Assembly (NCBI RefSeq): GCF_902499075.1
Contig: NZ_CABVPP010000001.1
Location: 1-64,000 of the forward strand
Reading direction: 5' to 3'
Origin: Burkholderia pseudomultivorans
Lineage (GTDB): Bacteria > Pseudomonadota > Gammaproteobacteria > Burkholderiales > Burkholderiaceae
DNA: 64,000 nt
The notes beneath the pieces are model-generated. The model worked only from the letters and a program-made list of their open reading frames with translations, was not told where the DNA came from and did no database searches. Below, piece after piece: positions 9,191 through 17,740 of this stretch. Position 1 is the stretch's first letter. Each line of letters opens with the position of its first letter. A program made the position numbers and the translations under genes.

Positions 9191-9226
9191 AGTTAACATC
9201 TTAAGTAAACAATCGGACGCTGACAA
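9191..9226 (-). promoter_or_regulatory. hpaG1 promoter with overlapping near-palindromic operator
   Basis: On the minus strand a -35 TTGTCA (9226-9221) is followed after exactly 17 bp by a -10 TAAGAT (9203-9198). The -10 lies inside AGTTAACATCTTAAGT (9191-9206), a quasi-palindrome with matching outer and TTAA positions. That is where a MarR-type repressor such as the divergent HpaR would block RNA polymerase. In E. coli HpaR represses the meta operon and is relieved by its aromatic substrates. The assignment to HpaR is inference. Confidence 0.6.
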
Positions 9227-9303
9227 CCTCGATTACCCTGATACGCGAATCGAGCCACCGCCGGCTGCTAAGATTCAGGCATCCTCGTCTACATCCGACC
9301 CCG

Positions 9304-9744
9304 ATGAACCGTACGCTCGACCATCGCAATCTCGCCATGCTGCTGCTCGAGGCCCGCGAAACGCTGATGGGCATGTTCCGCCCCATCCTGAAGGAATTCG
9401 CCCTGACCGAACAGCAATGGCGGATCATCCGCGTGCTGGACGGCGAACCGTCGGAAGCGCTCGAAGCCGGCCAGATCGCGCGGCGCTGCTGCATCCTGAG
9501 CCCGAGCCTCACCGGCGTGCTCGAACGCATGGAGCGCGACGGCCTGATCACGCGCACGCGCGCGCAGGAGGATCAGCGCCGGCTGCTGGTCAGCCTGACG
9601 CCGCAAAGCAGGAAGCTGGTCACGGAAATCGGTCCGCGCATCGACGAGCAGTACCGGCAGCTCGAAGCGCGTTTCGGCCAGGACGGCCTCGAGGACATCT
9701 ACCGCGCGCTCGACCGGCTGATCGAACTCGGCAGTAGCGCGTGA
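9304..9744 (+). CDS. hpaR: Homoprotocatechuate operon repressor HpaR (MarR family)
   Basis: A 146-residue MarR winged-helix regulator. The HTH runs through LEAGQIARRCCILSPSLTGVLERM, and the wing contains RTRAQEDQRRLLVSLT. It is transcribed divergently from hpaG1 with 152 bp between, exactly the E. coli hpaR-hpaG arrangement, so HpaR is the best name. The start ATG at 9304 gives MNRTLDHRNLAMLLLEARE, the usual HpaR N-terminus. Confidence 0.92.
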   Translation: MNRTLDHRNLAMLLLEARETLMGMFRPILKEFALTEQQWRIIRVLDGEPSEALEAGQIARRCCILSPSLTGVLERMERDGLITRTRAQEDQRRLLVSLTPQSRKLVTEIGPRIDEQYRQLEARFGQDGLEDIYRALDRLIELGSSA

Positions 9745-9765
9745 TGACGCGACGACACCTGTTCG

Positions 9766-9795
9766 CCCGTCGGCAAACCCGGTGCCACCGACGGG
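9766..9795. terminator. Stem-loop between convergent hpaR and SDR gene
   Basis: CCCGTCGG (9766-9773) and CCGACGGG (9788-9795) form an 8-bp perfect stem around a 14-base loop in the short gap between two convergent genes. There is no T-run on either side, so it is a possible Rho-independent or mRNA 3'-end structure rather than a textbook terminator. Confidence 0.35.
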
Positions 9796-9820
9796 AACCG
9801 GCTTCGCGCGGCGCACGCGC

Positions 9821-11035
9821 TCAGTGCAGCGCGCCCCGCATCAGTTCGGTCACCGCGATCCCGCGTGACGTGCGCATGCATTCCTCGACGTAGTCGATGA
9901 ACGGCAGCGGCTCGAAATCGATTTCGTCGCGCACGCGGCGGTTGTCGAACACGCGATCGACCGTCGAGAATTCCGCGAAACGGCGCAGCGCCTTGCCGAT
10001 CACGCGTTCGAGCGCCGGATCGCGCCGACCGAGCACGTCGCGCACCACCAGCGGCAGATCGGCCGGCGCGCACGCCGCATAGCGCGGCGCCCCCGTCATG
10101 CCGGCCGCCTCGTCCATCGCGCGCACGATCTGCGCGACCTGCGGCGCCTCGTCGCCCGCCGACACGTGGTAGACGTCGTGCGCGAGCGTCGGCTTGACGG
10201 CCAGCAGCATCGTCGCGCGCGCGACGTCGTCCACCGACACGATATCGATGCGCGTCATCGGTCGCGCGGTGAAGCGGCGCGCCGCGTGTGCGACACGGAA
10301 CATCCAGAACGAATTCGGCGCAGGCCGCGTGCCGAGCACCGTATGGCCGACGACATGCGACGGCCGCACGACGACGAGCGGCAGCCCGAGCGCGCGCAGA
10401 CGCCGCTCCGTTTCGGCCTTCGCATGCAGATAGCCGGCCGCGAGCACGGCGCCCGGCAGCCGTTCGCCGTCGCCGGTCGCATCGGCCGCGACCGCATCGT
10501 CGGCCGGCTGCTCGTGCACGATCCCGCCGCGGCCCGCATGGGCGAACGCGGTGCCGACGTAGACGAAGCGCTGCAGGCGCGGCGACCGCGCGAACCGTTC
10601 GGCAAAGCGCAGCGCATCGGCGAGGTCGGCCTGCAAGTGCGCGCCGTCGGCCGGCGACGCATGGCCCGCGCAGTGGATCACGTGCGTCGCGCCCGCGAGG
10701 CGCGACGCGTCGGCCCCGTGCCAGACGTCGCCGAGCGCACCGACGATCACGTTCGCATCGCCGAGGCGCGACGCCCAGTACGGCGCGAGCCCGGCGCGCA
10801 GCGCCGCTTCGCGCAGCCGCGCGACCGCATGGCCGCGATCCTGCGCGCGCACCACGCACACGATGCGCTCGAGCAGCCCCGCGTTGACGAGCGCGGTCAG
10901 CACGGTGCTGCCGATGAAGCCGGTCGCGCCGGTCAGCACCAGCCGCTCGACGTTCGCCGCTGCGACCGGTGCGCTGGCCGGCGACACGAGGCTCGTGCGC
11001 CAGTTGAGCGACAGCGCGGTTTTCCAGATCAGCAC
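9821..11035 (-). CDS. NAD(P)-dependent epimerase/thioester reductase-like SDR protein
   Basis: A 404-residue extended short-chain dehydrogenase. The N-terminal Rossmann motif LTGATGFIG is followed by VVRAQDRG, YVGTAFAH and a Y-x-x-x-K pair in AGYLHAKAE, giving a complete active site. The overall pattern resembles the thioester-reductase domain family (NAD_binding_4) that reduces or rearranges activated acyl or sugar substrates. The C-terminal third carries no motif I can name. A GTG start at 11035 is preferred because GAAGGAGA lies 5 bases upstream; the longer frame has no ribosome site. No partner gene is adjacent, so substrate is unknown. Confidence 0.75.
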   Translation of the reverse strand: MLIWKTALSLNWRTSLVSPASAPVAAANVERLVLTGATGFIGSTVLTALVNAGLLERIVCVVRAQDRGHAVARLREAALRAGLAPYWASRLGDANVIVGALGDVWHGADASRLAGATHVIHCAGHASPADGAHLQADLADALRFAERFARSPRLQRFVYVGTAFAHAGRGGIVHEQPADDAVAADATGDGERLPGAVLAAGYLHAKAETERRLRALGLPLVVVRPSHVVGHTVLGTRPAPNSFWMFRVAHAARRFTARPMTRIDIVSVDDVARATMLLAVKPTLAHDVYHVSAGDEAPQVAQIVRAMDEAAGMTGAPRYAACAPADLPLVVRDVLGRRDPALERVIGKALRRFAEFSTVDRVFDNRRVRDEIDFEPLPFIDYVEECMRTSRGIAVTELMRGALH

Positions 11036-11514
11036 GATAGTCTCCTTCGAAGAATCGGCCCGGCGGCACGATGAACCCGGATACGGGTTGCCCCCGCCAG
11101 TCGGCCGGGCCGGGGCGACGCGCGCCCCGGCGCTGTCCCGACCGGGCAAACGGCCCGCGATCGCGTCGATCGCGTCTCTGGCACGAGGCGGCCGCCGCCG
11201 CGGACGCGGGTCCGCAGCGCAGAATCGGGAAATTCCCAGTGTGGGGCCCGATCGAACGCAAGTCTGTCCCGAAAGTTTCGTGAAAGTGTGTGGATTTGTA
11301 CGCGATTGTCGGAGTCTGTCATGTGCACCGGCGCCGACGCGCCGCGATCGATGCCGGCAACCGCGGCAGCGCGACAGATCGACGCGTCCGGGCGGGCCGG
11401 AGTCGTCGGATCTCTCGAACCGGCATCGCCGCCCACCTCACCCACCTCGCCCGCCGGCCCCATGCCCGCGCCTGTCCGCCGCCCACGGCCGCACGACCGT
11501 GTATCGTCAGACAT

Positions 11515-11530
11515 CGTTTCATATGAAACG
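11515..11530. promoter_or_regulatory. Perfect 16-bp palindrome CGTTTCATATGAAACG
   Basis: The two halves are exact reverse complements with no spacer, in AT-richer DNA 115 bp ahead of the small gene at 11645. A further CGTTTCA half-site begins at 11571 near the candidate promoter. It looks like a dimeric repressor or activator site; the cognate regulator is not evident in the window. Confidence 0.5.
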
Positions 11531-11567
11531 CCAATGAACGCGCCGCAGATTTATCGAGGATTATCAC

Positions 11568-11595
11568 TTGCGTTTCACCGCAGTCTATCTAGACT
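11568..11595 (+). promoter_or_regulatory. Candidate promoter for small hypothetical gene
   Basis: TTGCGT (11568-11573), 16-bp spacer, TAGACT (11590-11595). A CGTTTCA half-site overlaps the -35. It is a moderate match only. Confidence 0.35.
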
Positions 11596-11644
11596 GTTCA
11601 AGTCAAATCGATCGAGTTTGTCATTTCTTATAGGAGACGATCCA

Positions 11645-11992
11645 ATGCGCCTCACCATTCGGATTAATGGCAGCGAATCGGCAACCCGGCAATCCTTCGC
11701 GGTACTGTGGGTCGACACCGACGAAGGACTGTGGTCGCGCGAGGCACATCAGGGCATCGATCTTCCAACCTGGGGCAAGGTCCGCGACGTCGAGGGCGCG
11801 ATGGCGCTCTGCGCGGCCGATGGCGGGAACGCCGTCTGCAAGCTGCAAGGGCTGTCGTTCGATGCGACGCAGCGCGAACAGGGCACCGCGGTGCTCGCCG
11901 GCGATCATCCCGACGGCGCATGGCGGCTGCAGGAAGTCGATCGCTGCACGACCCAGCCGGAATATCACGAATTCATTTCGGTTGCCCGATAA
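11645..11992 (+). CDS. Hypothetical protein, 115 residues
   Basis: I do not recognise a family. The protein starts MRLTIRINGSESATRQSFAV, is acidic to neutral and rich in Trp, Asp and Gln, and has no signal peptide or membrane helix. The start is set by AGGAGA 7 bases before the ATG at 11645; longer in-frame versions run into non-coding upstream DNA. It is followed by a strong terminator, so it is a single-gene unit. The palindrome and promoter upstream suggest it is specifically regulated. Confidence 0.65.
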   Translation: MRLTIRINGSESATRQSFAVLWVDTDEGLWSREAHQGIDLPTWGKVRDVEGAMALCAADGGNAVCKLQGLSFDATQREQGTAVLAGDHPDGAWRLQEVDRCTTQPEYHEFISVAR

Positions 11993-12065
11993 TTCCCCGA
12001 CCCAATCGTCTGCGGTTTTCGGGTTTATTCCCGTATCGGAAATATTCTTTTCGATATTCGAAATA

Positions 12066-12102
12066 AAAAAAGCGCTCCGCGGCGGAGCGCTTTTTTATTT
12101 TT
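12066..12102 (+). terminator. Rho-independent terminator
   Basis: AGCGCTCCGC (12071-12080) pairs with GCGGAGCGCT (12082-12091) over a minimal loop, preceded by As and followed by TTTTTT and more Ts. The A-run upstream makes it work in both directions. It ends the small gene at 11645-11992. Confidence 0.9.
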
Positions 12103-12419
12103 CGATTTAATTGTTATTTGGGGACGGAGATGAATCCGTTGTCGGCCGCGGAACTGCGCGCCGCGAGAATTCCCTCCGAGCCCCGCCCCATCGGGCCTCA
12201 CCCCTTCGCACGGACCGCGCCGGCGATTCGCTACCCCGCCGACCGAATCGAGCCGTCCGGCACGCTTTCCGCACTTTTTCGCAACGATCGTCCGACCTGC
12301 CTCCGCACGACAATCATGCGTGCCGGAGCACACTTTCCCCACATGATGTTTACTCATTTATTACAATCGCATTATTCCGAATCAACCGCCGCCGACGGGC
12401 GGCCCGACCCGGCCATTGC
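12103..12419. other. 317-bp leader of the PBP gene
   Basis: No gene seen. The last 70 bases are AT-rich (TTTACTCATTTATTACAATC and onward) and probably hold the promoter of the PBP gene, but no box combination is convincing. Confidence 0.5.
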
Positions 12420-14342
12420 ATGAGCGTAAAAAAGAAGACCCACCCCGCCGATCCGTACGCAACCGCGACCAAGCATCCGATGCTCGCATCCCGCCTGCCG
12501 ATGTGGCGCTCGAAGCTGATCGTGATCATCGTGTTCCTCGCGTTCGCCGCGCTGATCGCGCGCGCGTTCTGGGTGCAGGTCGCGAACCAGGATTTCTACG
12601 TCGGCCAGGGCCAGAAGCGCTACCAGCGCACGATCGAGCTCGACGCGATGCGCGGGCGCATCGTCGACCGCAACGGCGCGATGCTCGCGGTCAGCCTGTC
12701 GACCTACGAAATCTGGGCGAACCCGAAACAGGTCGCCGACACCGACTACCCGCAGATCGCGAAGCTGCTCGACATGCCGCTCGCCGAAGTGAAGCGGCGG
12801 CTCGGCAACGACAAGACCTTCGTGCTGCTCAAGCGCCAGGTCGACGCCGATACCGCGGGCCGGCTCGACAAGCTCGCGATCGACGGCATCACGCAGATCG
12901 CCGACTCGAAACGCTTCTATCCGGAAGGCGAATCGGCCGCGCACGTGGTCGGCTTCACGAACGTCGAGGACCAGGGCCAGGAAGGCGTCGAACTCGCGGC
13001 GAACCAGCGGCTGTCGGGCACGTCCGGCCAGCGCGAGGTGATCCGCGACCGGCTCGGCCGCATCGTGTCGGACACGCGCCCGCTGGTGCCCGCGCAGCAC
13101 GGCGCGACGATCGAGCTGACGATCGACCGGCGCATCCAGCAGCTCGCGTTCAGCCAGCTGAAGGCGGCGGTGATCGAGAACAATGCGCTGGCCGGCAGCG
13201 TCGTCGTGCTCGATGCGCAGAACGGCGAGATCCTCGCGCTCGCGAACTACCCGACCTTCGATCCGAACGACCGTGCGCGCCTCACGGGCCAGCAGCTGCG
13301 CAATCGCGCGGTGATCGACACGTTCGAGCCCGGCTCGACGATCAAGCCGCTCGTCGTCGCGCTGTCGATCGACGAGCGCAAGGTCACGCCGAACACGATC
13401 ATCAATACGTCGCCGGGCACCTACAAGATCGGGCCGGCCGTGATCCACGACACGTCGAACCACGGCTCGCTGACCGTGTCGCAGGCGCTGCAGAAGTCGA
13501 GCAACGTCGCGCTCGCGAAGCTGGCGCTGAACCTGCCGGCCGAAACGATCTGGAACAAATATCAGGAATACGGAATCGGCCGCGCGCCCGAACTGACGTT
13601 CCCCGGCGTCGCGTCGGGCCGGCTGCGCGGCTACAAGCGCTGGCGCCCGATCGAGCAGGCGACGATGGCGTACGGCTACGGGCTGTCGATGTCGCTGCTG
13701 CAGATCGCGCAGACCTACACCGCGTATGCGGGCGACGGCACGCTGCATCCGGTGTCGCTGCTGAAGAACGGCACCGACCAGCAAACGATCGACGCGCATC
13801 GCGGCCATCGCGTGACGTCGCCGCAGACGGCCGCAGCGATTCGCTCGATGCTGGAGATGGCGGTCGGCGAAGGCGGCACGGGGCGCCGCGCGCGCGTCGA
13901 CGGCTACCGGATCGGCGGCAAGACCGGCACCGCGCGCAAGCAGGTCGGCGCGACGTATGCGAAGGGCAAGTACCGCGCGCTGTTCGCCGGCATGGCGCCG
14001 ATGAGCAACCCGCGCCTGATCGTCGCGGTGATGATCGACGAGCCGCGCGGCAAGGGCTACTACGGCGGCACGGTGGCCGGGCCGGTGTTCTCGTCGGTCA
14101 CGAGCGGCTCGCTGCAGTTGCTCGGCGTGCCGCCCGATGCGCCGGTCGAAGCCGATAAGGATGCGCCGGTCAGGAAGGGACCGGTGCCGCAGAAGACGGC
14201 CGCGGCCACGCATGCGAGGACGGCAACGACGCCGCAGGCAGGCGCTGCAGCGAAAACCGCGGGCGCCCCGAAGTCCGCCGCACCAGTCGAAACGGCCGCG
14301 CAATCCGGCACGGCCGTGCAGAAGAAAACGGCGGCCGGCTGA
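12420..14342 (+). CDS. ftsI-like: Stand-alone FtsI-type penicillin-binding protein (class B PBP)
   Basis: A 640-residue septal-type transpeptidase. A cytoplasmic basic tail and one membrane helix (LIVIIVFLAFAALIARAF) are followed by the pedestal domain (MRGRIVDRNG, DRLGRIV) and the transpeptidase domain. All three active-site motifs are intact: SxxK at Ser306 (PGSTIKP), SSN at about 360, and KTGTA at about 501. The C-terminal 60 residues are a low-complexity Ala/Thr/Lys/Pro tail. The usual ftsI sits in the dcw cluster with mraY, mur and ftsW genes; none is here, so this is a second, solitary paralogue. Start: the ATG at 12420, just before the basic tail; longer frames enter the terminator. 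Confidence 0.88.
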   Translation: MSVKKKTHPADPYATATKHPMLASRLPMWRSKLIVIIVFLAFAALIARAFWVQVANQDFYVGQGQKRYQRTIELDAMRGRIVDRNGAMLAVSLSTYEIWANPKQVADTDYPQIAKLLDMPLAEVKRRLGNDKTFVLLKRQVDADTAGRLDKLAIDGITQIADSKRFYPEGESAAHVVGFTNVEDQGQEGVELAANQRLSGTSGQREVIRDRLGRIVSDTRPLVPAQHGATIELTIDRRIQQLAFSQLKAAVIENNALAGSVVVLDAQNGEILALANYPTFDPNDRARLTGQQLRNRAVIDTFEPGSTIKPLVVALSIDERKVTPNTIINTSPGTYKIGPAVIHDTSNHGSLTVSQALQKSSNVALAKLALNLPAETIWNKYQEYGIGRAPELTFPGVASGRLRGYKRWRPIEQATMAYGYGLSMSLLQIAQTYTAYAGDGTLHPVSLLKNGTDQQTIDAHRGHRVTSPQTAAAIRSMLEMAVGEGGTGRRARVDGYRIGGKTGTARKQVGATYAKGKYRALFAGMAPMSNPRLIVAVMIDEPRGKGYYGGTVAGPVFSSVTSGSLQLLGVPPDAPVEADKDAPVRKGPVPQKTAAATHARTATTPQAGAAAKTAGAPKSAAPVETAAQSGTAVQKKTAAG

Positions 14343-14381
14343 CACCACGCCGCCTGGCACGCGGCGCGACGCCGCGCGCCG

Positions 14382-16097
14382 TCAATGCGACGCCGCGACC
14401 GGCTTCGCCATCCGGCCGAGCACGTGCTCGGTCATCCCGCGCGCGAGTTCGGTCTCGCTCACGAACACGGTGCCGACACCCTCGCTCGCCAGCAGCGCGG
14501 CTTCGTCGCCGCTGTTCGTGCACAGCGCGACCTCGAGTGCCGGATTGAGCGTGCGCGAGATCTCGACGATCTGCCGCACGTCGAACACGTCGGGCAACGT
14601 GACGACCAGCATGCCCGCCCGTGCGATGTGCGCCTGCACCAGCACGATCGGCTCGATCGCGTCGCCCGACACGGCCGCGACGCCGCCCGCGCGCAGCTTC
14701 TCGACGATCTCGCGGTTCTGCTCGACCACCACGTACGCGATCCCGTGCTCGTCGAGCGCATGCGCGATGCGCGTGCCGACCTTGCCGTAGCCGACGATCA
14801 CGACCTGCCCCGTCAGGTGCGTGTGCGGCGTCGACATCGGCAGTGCGGCAAGCGGATCGTCGCGCGCCTCGAGCCGGCGCGCGAATGCCGAGCGCTTGCG
14901 GATCCACGCGAGCCCGGGCTCGATTGCCGCGAACGCGACCGAGTTCAGCGCGATCGAGATCAGCGCGACCGCGAGAATCAGGTTCTGCCCTTCGGACGAC
15001 AGCAGGCCGAGCGAGTGCCCGAGCCCGGCGAGGATGAACGAGAATTCGCCGATCTGCGCGAGCCCCGCGCCGACGATCAGCGCGGTGTTGAGCGGATAGC
15101 GGAACGCGACCACCAGCGCGACGGCGGCGAGCGTCTTGCCGATCAGCACGATCGCCGCGACTTCGATCACGTGCAGCGGTTCGTCCAGCAGCACCTTCGG
15201 GTCGAACAGCATGCCGACCGAAATGAAGAACAGCACCGAGAATGCGTCGCGCAGCGGCAAGGTCTCGTCGGCCGCGCGCCGGCTGAACTCCGACTCGCGC
15301 ATCATCATGCCGGCAAAGAACGCGCCGAGCGCGAACGAGACGTCGAACAGCTTGGCCGCGCCGAACGCGATGCCGACCGCGGCCGCGATCATGCACAGCG
15401 TGAACAGCTCGCGCGAGCCGGTGCGCGCGACGAGCCACAGAATGCGCGGAAACACGCGCTTGCCGACCACCAGCATCAGCGCGATGAACGCCGCGACCTT
15501 CAGCATCGTGATGCCGAGCGCGCTCCAGAGATTGCCGCCGGCCGCGTGCTCGCCGCCCGGCAGCGTGCCGCCGAGCAGCCCCGCGACGGGCGGCAGCAGC
15601 ACCAGCACGAGCACCATCACGAGATCCTCGACGACGAGCCAGCCGACCGCGATGCGCCCGTTGACCGTCTCGACGAGCCCGCGCCCTTCGAGCGCGCGCA
15701 GCAGCACGACCGTGCTCGCGACCGACAGCGCCAGCCCGAACACGAGCGCCGCGCCGACGCTCCAGCCCCACGTGAGCGCGAGGCCGCCGCCGAGCAGCGT
15801 CGCCACGGTGATCTGCACGATCGCGCCCGGCAGCGCGATCTTGCGCACCGCGAGCAGATCGCCGAGCGAGAAATGCAGGCCGACGCCGAACATCAGCAGC
15901 ATCACGCCGACCTCGGCGAGTTGCTGCGACAGCGACAGGTCGCCGACGAAGCCGGGCGTGCCCGGACCGATCACGATCCCGGCCAGCAGGTAGCCGACGA
16001 GCGGCGGCATTTTCAGCAGCGATGCGAGATAGCCGAAGATCATCGCGAGACCGAAACCGGCCGCGAGCAGTGCAATCAGGCTGACGTCATGAGGCAT
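14382..16097 (-). CDS. KefB/YbaL-type cation:proton antiporter (CPA2) with TrkA-N domain
   Basis: A 571-residue membrane protein. About 12 hydrophobic helices occupy residues 5-380 (for example LIALLAAGFGLAMIFGYLASLL and VGVMLLMFGVGLHFSL), followed by a soluble RCK/TrkA-N domain starting at QVVIVGYGKVGTRIAHAL with a nucleotide-binding GxGxxG. It matches the YbaL/KefB length and order and should exchange K+ or Na+ for protons across the inner membrane under nucleotide control. Start ATG 16097 follows TTGGGAGGGGGG; the TTG inside that run would be an in-frame but unlikely start. Confidence 0.9.
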   Translation of the reverse strand: MPHDVSLIALLAAGFGLAMIFGYLASLLKMPPLVGYLLAGIVIGPGTPGFVGDLSLSQQLAEVGVMLLMFGVGLHFSLGDLLAVRKIALPGAIVQITVATLLGGGLALTWGWSVGAALVFGLALSVASTVVLLRALEGRGLVETVNGRIAVGWLVVEDLVMVLVLVLLPPVAGLLGGTLPGGEHAAGGNLWSALGITMLKVAAFIALMLVVGKRVFPRILWLVARTGSRELFTLCMIAAAVGIAFGAAKLFDVSFALGAFFAGMMMRESEFSRRAADETLPLRDAFSVLFFISVGMLFDPKVLLDEPLHVIEVAAIVLIGKTLAAVALVVAFRYPLNTALIVGAGLAQIGEFSFILAGLGHSLGLLSSEGQNLILAVALISIALNSVAFAAIEPGLAWIRKRSAFARRLEARDDPLAALPMSTPHTHLTGQVVIVGYGKVGTRIAHALDEHGIAYVVVEQNREIVEKLRAGGVAAVSGDAIEPIVLVQAHIARAGMLVVTLPDVFDVRQIVEISRTLNPALEVALCTNSGDEAALLASEGVGTVFVSETELARGMTEHVLGRMAKPVAASH

Positions 16098-16173
16098 CCC
16101 CCCTCCCAAGGTCTTGTAACTATTTAGTAAGGTTCAAGAACGAAAGGATAAGGGATGAGGCGGGCAAATGGCA

Positions 16174-16260
16174 CGCCACCGCGAAAAATTCACGCGGTGG
16201 CGCGATGGCCGGGGTACAACCCCGGCCGGCAGGACGGCGGCGCATCGGCGATGCGCCGCC
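16174..16260 (-). terminator. Three tandem perfect stem-loops after the gluconate dehydrogenase operon
   Basis: Three perfect inverted repeats lie in 87 bp: CGCCACCGCG/CGCGGTGGCG (16174-16202, 10-bp stem, 9-base loop), GGCCGGGGT/ACCCCGGCC (16207-16227, 9-bp stem, 3-base loop) and GGCGGCGCATC/GATGCGCCGCC (16236-16260, 11-bp stem, 3-base loop). They sit just beyond the last gene of the operon and upstream of the antiporter gene on the same strand. They probably end or stabilise the operon mRNA; an attenuator for the antiporter is also possible. Confidence 0.65.
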
Positions 16261-16315
16261 GCGATTCGACGGTCCGGAACGGCGCGCCGATACACCGGCG
16301 CCCCGCCCGCTTCCG

Positions 16316-17740
16316 TCAGCGCGCGGCCTGCGGGAAGCGCGCGCCCGGCGGCGGCTCCGGCCGTGTCGACGGCACGCTCTTGCGCACCTTCGCGACCTGT
16401 GCGGCCGTCACGGTCGCCCCGGTGTTGCCCCAGCTCGTGCGCACGAAGTTCGACACGTCGGCGACTTCCTGGTCCGACAGCCGCCAGCCGAACGGCGGCA
16501 TCGTGAACGTGGACGGTGCGGTGTGCGTGCCCTCCAGTGCGCTGCCCTCCAGCACGACGTGGATCAGCGAGGTCGGATCGTCGCCCTGCACGACCGGGTT
16601 GCCGGCGAGCGCCGGGAACACGCGCGTGTAGCCGTGGCCGTCGCTGCGGTGGCAGGCCATGCAGTTGTCGCGATAGACGGCCGCGCCCGGCTTGCTCGCG
16701 TCGCCGGTCTGCAGCGCCTTCGCGGCGGCCGCGTCGTACACGTGCGGCTGCTCGCCCGGCACGCGCGGCGGCAGCGTCTTCAGGTAGCGCGCGATCGCGT
16801 TCAGGTCGTCGTCGCTCATGTGCTGCATGCTGTGGCCGACCACGTCCGTCATTCCGCCGAACGCGGCCGTGCGCAGCGTGCGGCCCGTCTTCAGGAACTG
16901 CACGATCTCGGCTTCGGTCCAGGTGCCGAGCCCGGTGCGCGGCTCGCCGCGCAGGCTTGTCGGCACCCAGCCGTCGATCGCGCCGCCGCCGGCGAGGAAA
17001 TCGGGGCCGTCCGCATCGGTCAGCCCGCGCTCCTGCATCGTCGGCGCGCGCGGCGTGTGGCACGCGCCGCAGTGGCCGAGCCCCTGCACCAGATACGCGC
17101 CGCGCGCGATCACCGGATCGCTGTACGGCGCCGCATCGAACGGCTTCGGCGACGGCGCGAACAGCTTGCGCCAGAACGCGAGCGGCCAGCGCATCGACAG
17201 CGGCCATACGATGTCGACCGCGCGATTCTCGTGCTCGACCGGCGCGACGCCATGCATGAAGTACGCGTACAGCGCCTTCATGTCGTCGTCGGTGAGCCGC
17301 GAATACGACGGGAACGGCATGGCCGGATACATCGTGTCGCCGTTCTTGCGCACGCCCTCGCGCACCGCACGCGTGAAGTCCTCGTACGTCCAGCCGCCCA
17401 GCCCGGTTTTCGGGTCCGGCGTGATGTTGGTCGAATAGATCGCGCCGATCGGCGTGTCGAATTTCAGCCCGCCCGCGAACGGCTTGCCGCCGCTCGCGGT
17501 ATGGCACGCGATGCAGTCGCCCGCGCGCGCGAGGTATTCGCCGCGCTTGACGAGATCGGCGTCGGCAGAACGCGCCGCAGGCGCGGCCGCCGGGCCGGAT
17601 GCCGGTGCAGGCGTCGTCGCCGGCTGCGCGCCGGCCGCGCCGCTCGCGAGACCGAACGCGGCCCACGCGGCGCCCGTCGCCAGTGCGCGCTGCAGCGGGG
17701 AAAGGCGGCGCGCGGCAGTGTGATTCACGGTCCTCTTCAT
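16316..17740 (-). CDS. Gluconate 2-dehydrogenase cytochrome c subunit (three haems)
   Basis: A 474-residue exported triple-haem cytochrome. After an N-terminal signal sequence (ALATGAAWAAFGLASGAAGAQ) come three CxxCH sites: CIACH, CGACH and CMACH. Each has a distal Met candidate, for example in PAMPFPSYS and FTMPPFGW. It passes electrons from the flavoprotein subunit to ubiquinone at the periplasmic face of the inner membrane. The ATG overlaps the stop of the flavoprotein gene as ATGA (17737-17740). It is the third gene of the operon; the sequence downstream holds three stem-loops. Confidence 0.93.
   Translation of the reverse strand: MKRTVNHTAARRLSPLQRALATGAAWAAFGLASGAAGAQPATTPAPASGPAAAPAARSADADLVKRGEYLARAGDCIACHTASGGKPFAGGLKFDTPIGAIYSTNITPDPKTGLGGWTYEDFTRAVREGVRKNGDTMYPAMPFPSYSRLTDDDMKALYAYFMHGVAPVEHENRAVDIVWPLSMRWPLAFWRKLFAPSPKPFDAAPYSDPVIARGAYLVQGLGHCGACHTPRAPTMQERGLTDADGPDFLAGGGAIDGWVPTSLRGEPRTGLGTWTEAEIVQFLKTGRTLRTAAFGGMTDVVGHSMQHMSDDDLNAIARYLKTLPPRVPGEQPHVYDAAAAKALQTGDASKPGAAVYRDNCMACHRSDGHGYTRVFPALAGNPVVQGDDPTSLIHVVLEGSALEGTHTAPSTFTMPPFGWRLSDQEVADVSNFVRTSWGNTGATVTAAQVAKVRKSVPSTRPEPPPGARFPQAAR

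Larger units (their letters stand above)
11036..11644. other. 609-bp intergenic region
   Basis: Several open frames cross this stretch, but none has a ribosome site with recognisable protein content. It holds the CGTTTCAT/ATGAAACG palindrome and a possible promoter for the downstream small gene, both listed separately. Otherwise nothing recognised. Confidence 0.6.

Noticed and set aside
12372-14360. Minus-strand frame of about 660 codons opposite the PBP gene
   Set aside because: Opposite a protein with all three PBP motifs; no ribosome site or domain.
14343-14381. GC-rich inverted repeat between the PBP and antiporter genes as a terminator
   Set aside because: Stem is short and made only of GC/CG runs with no T-run; not distinguishable from background.
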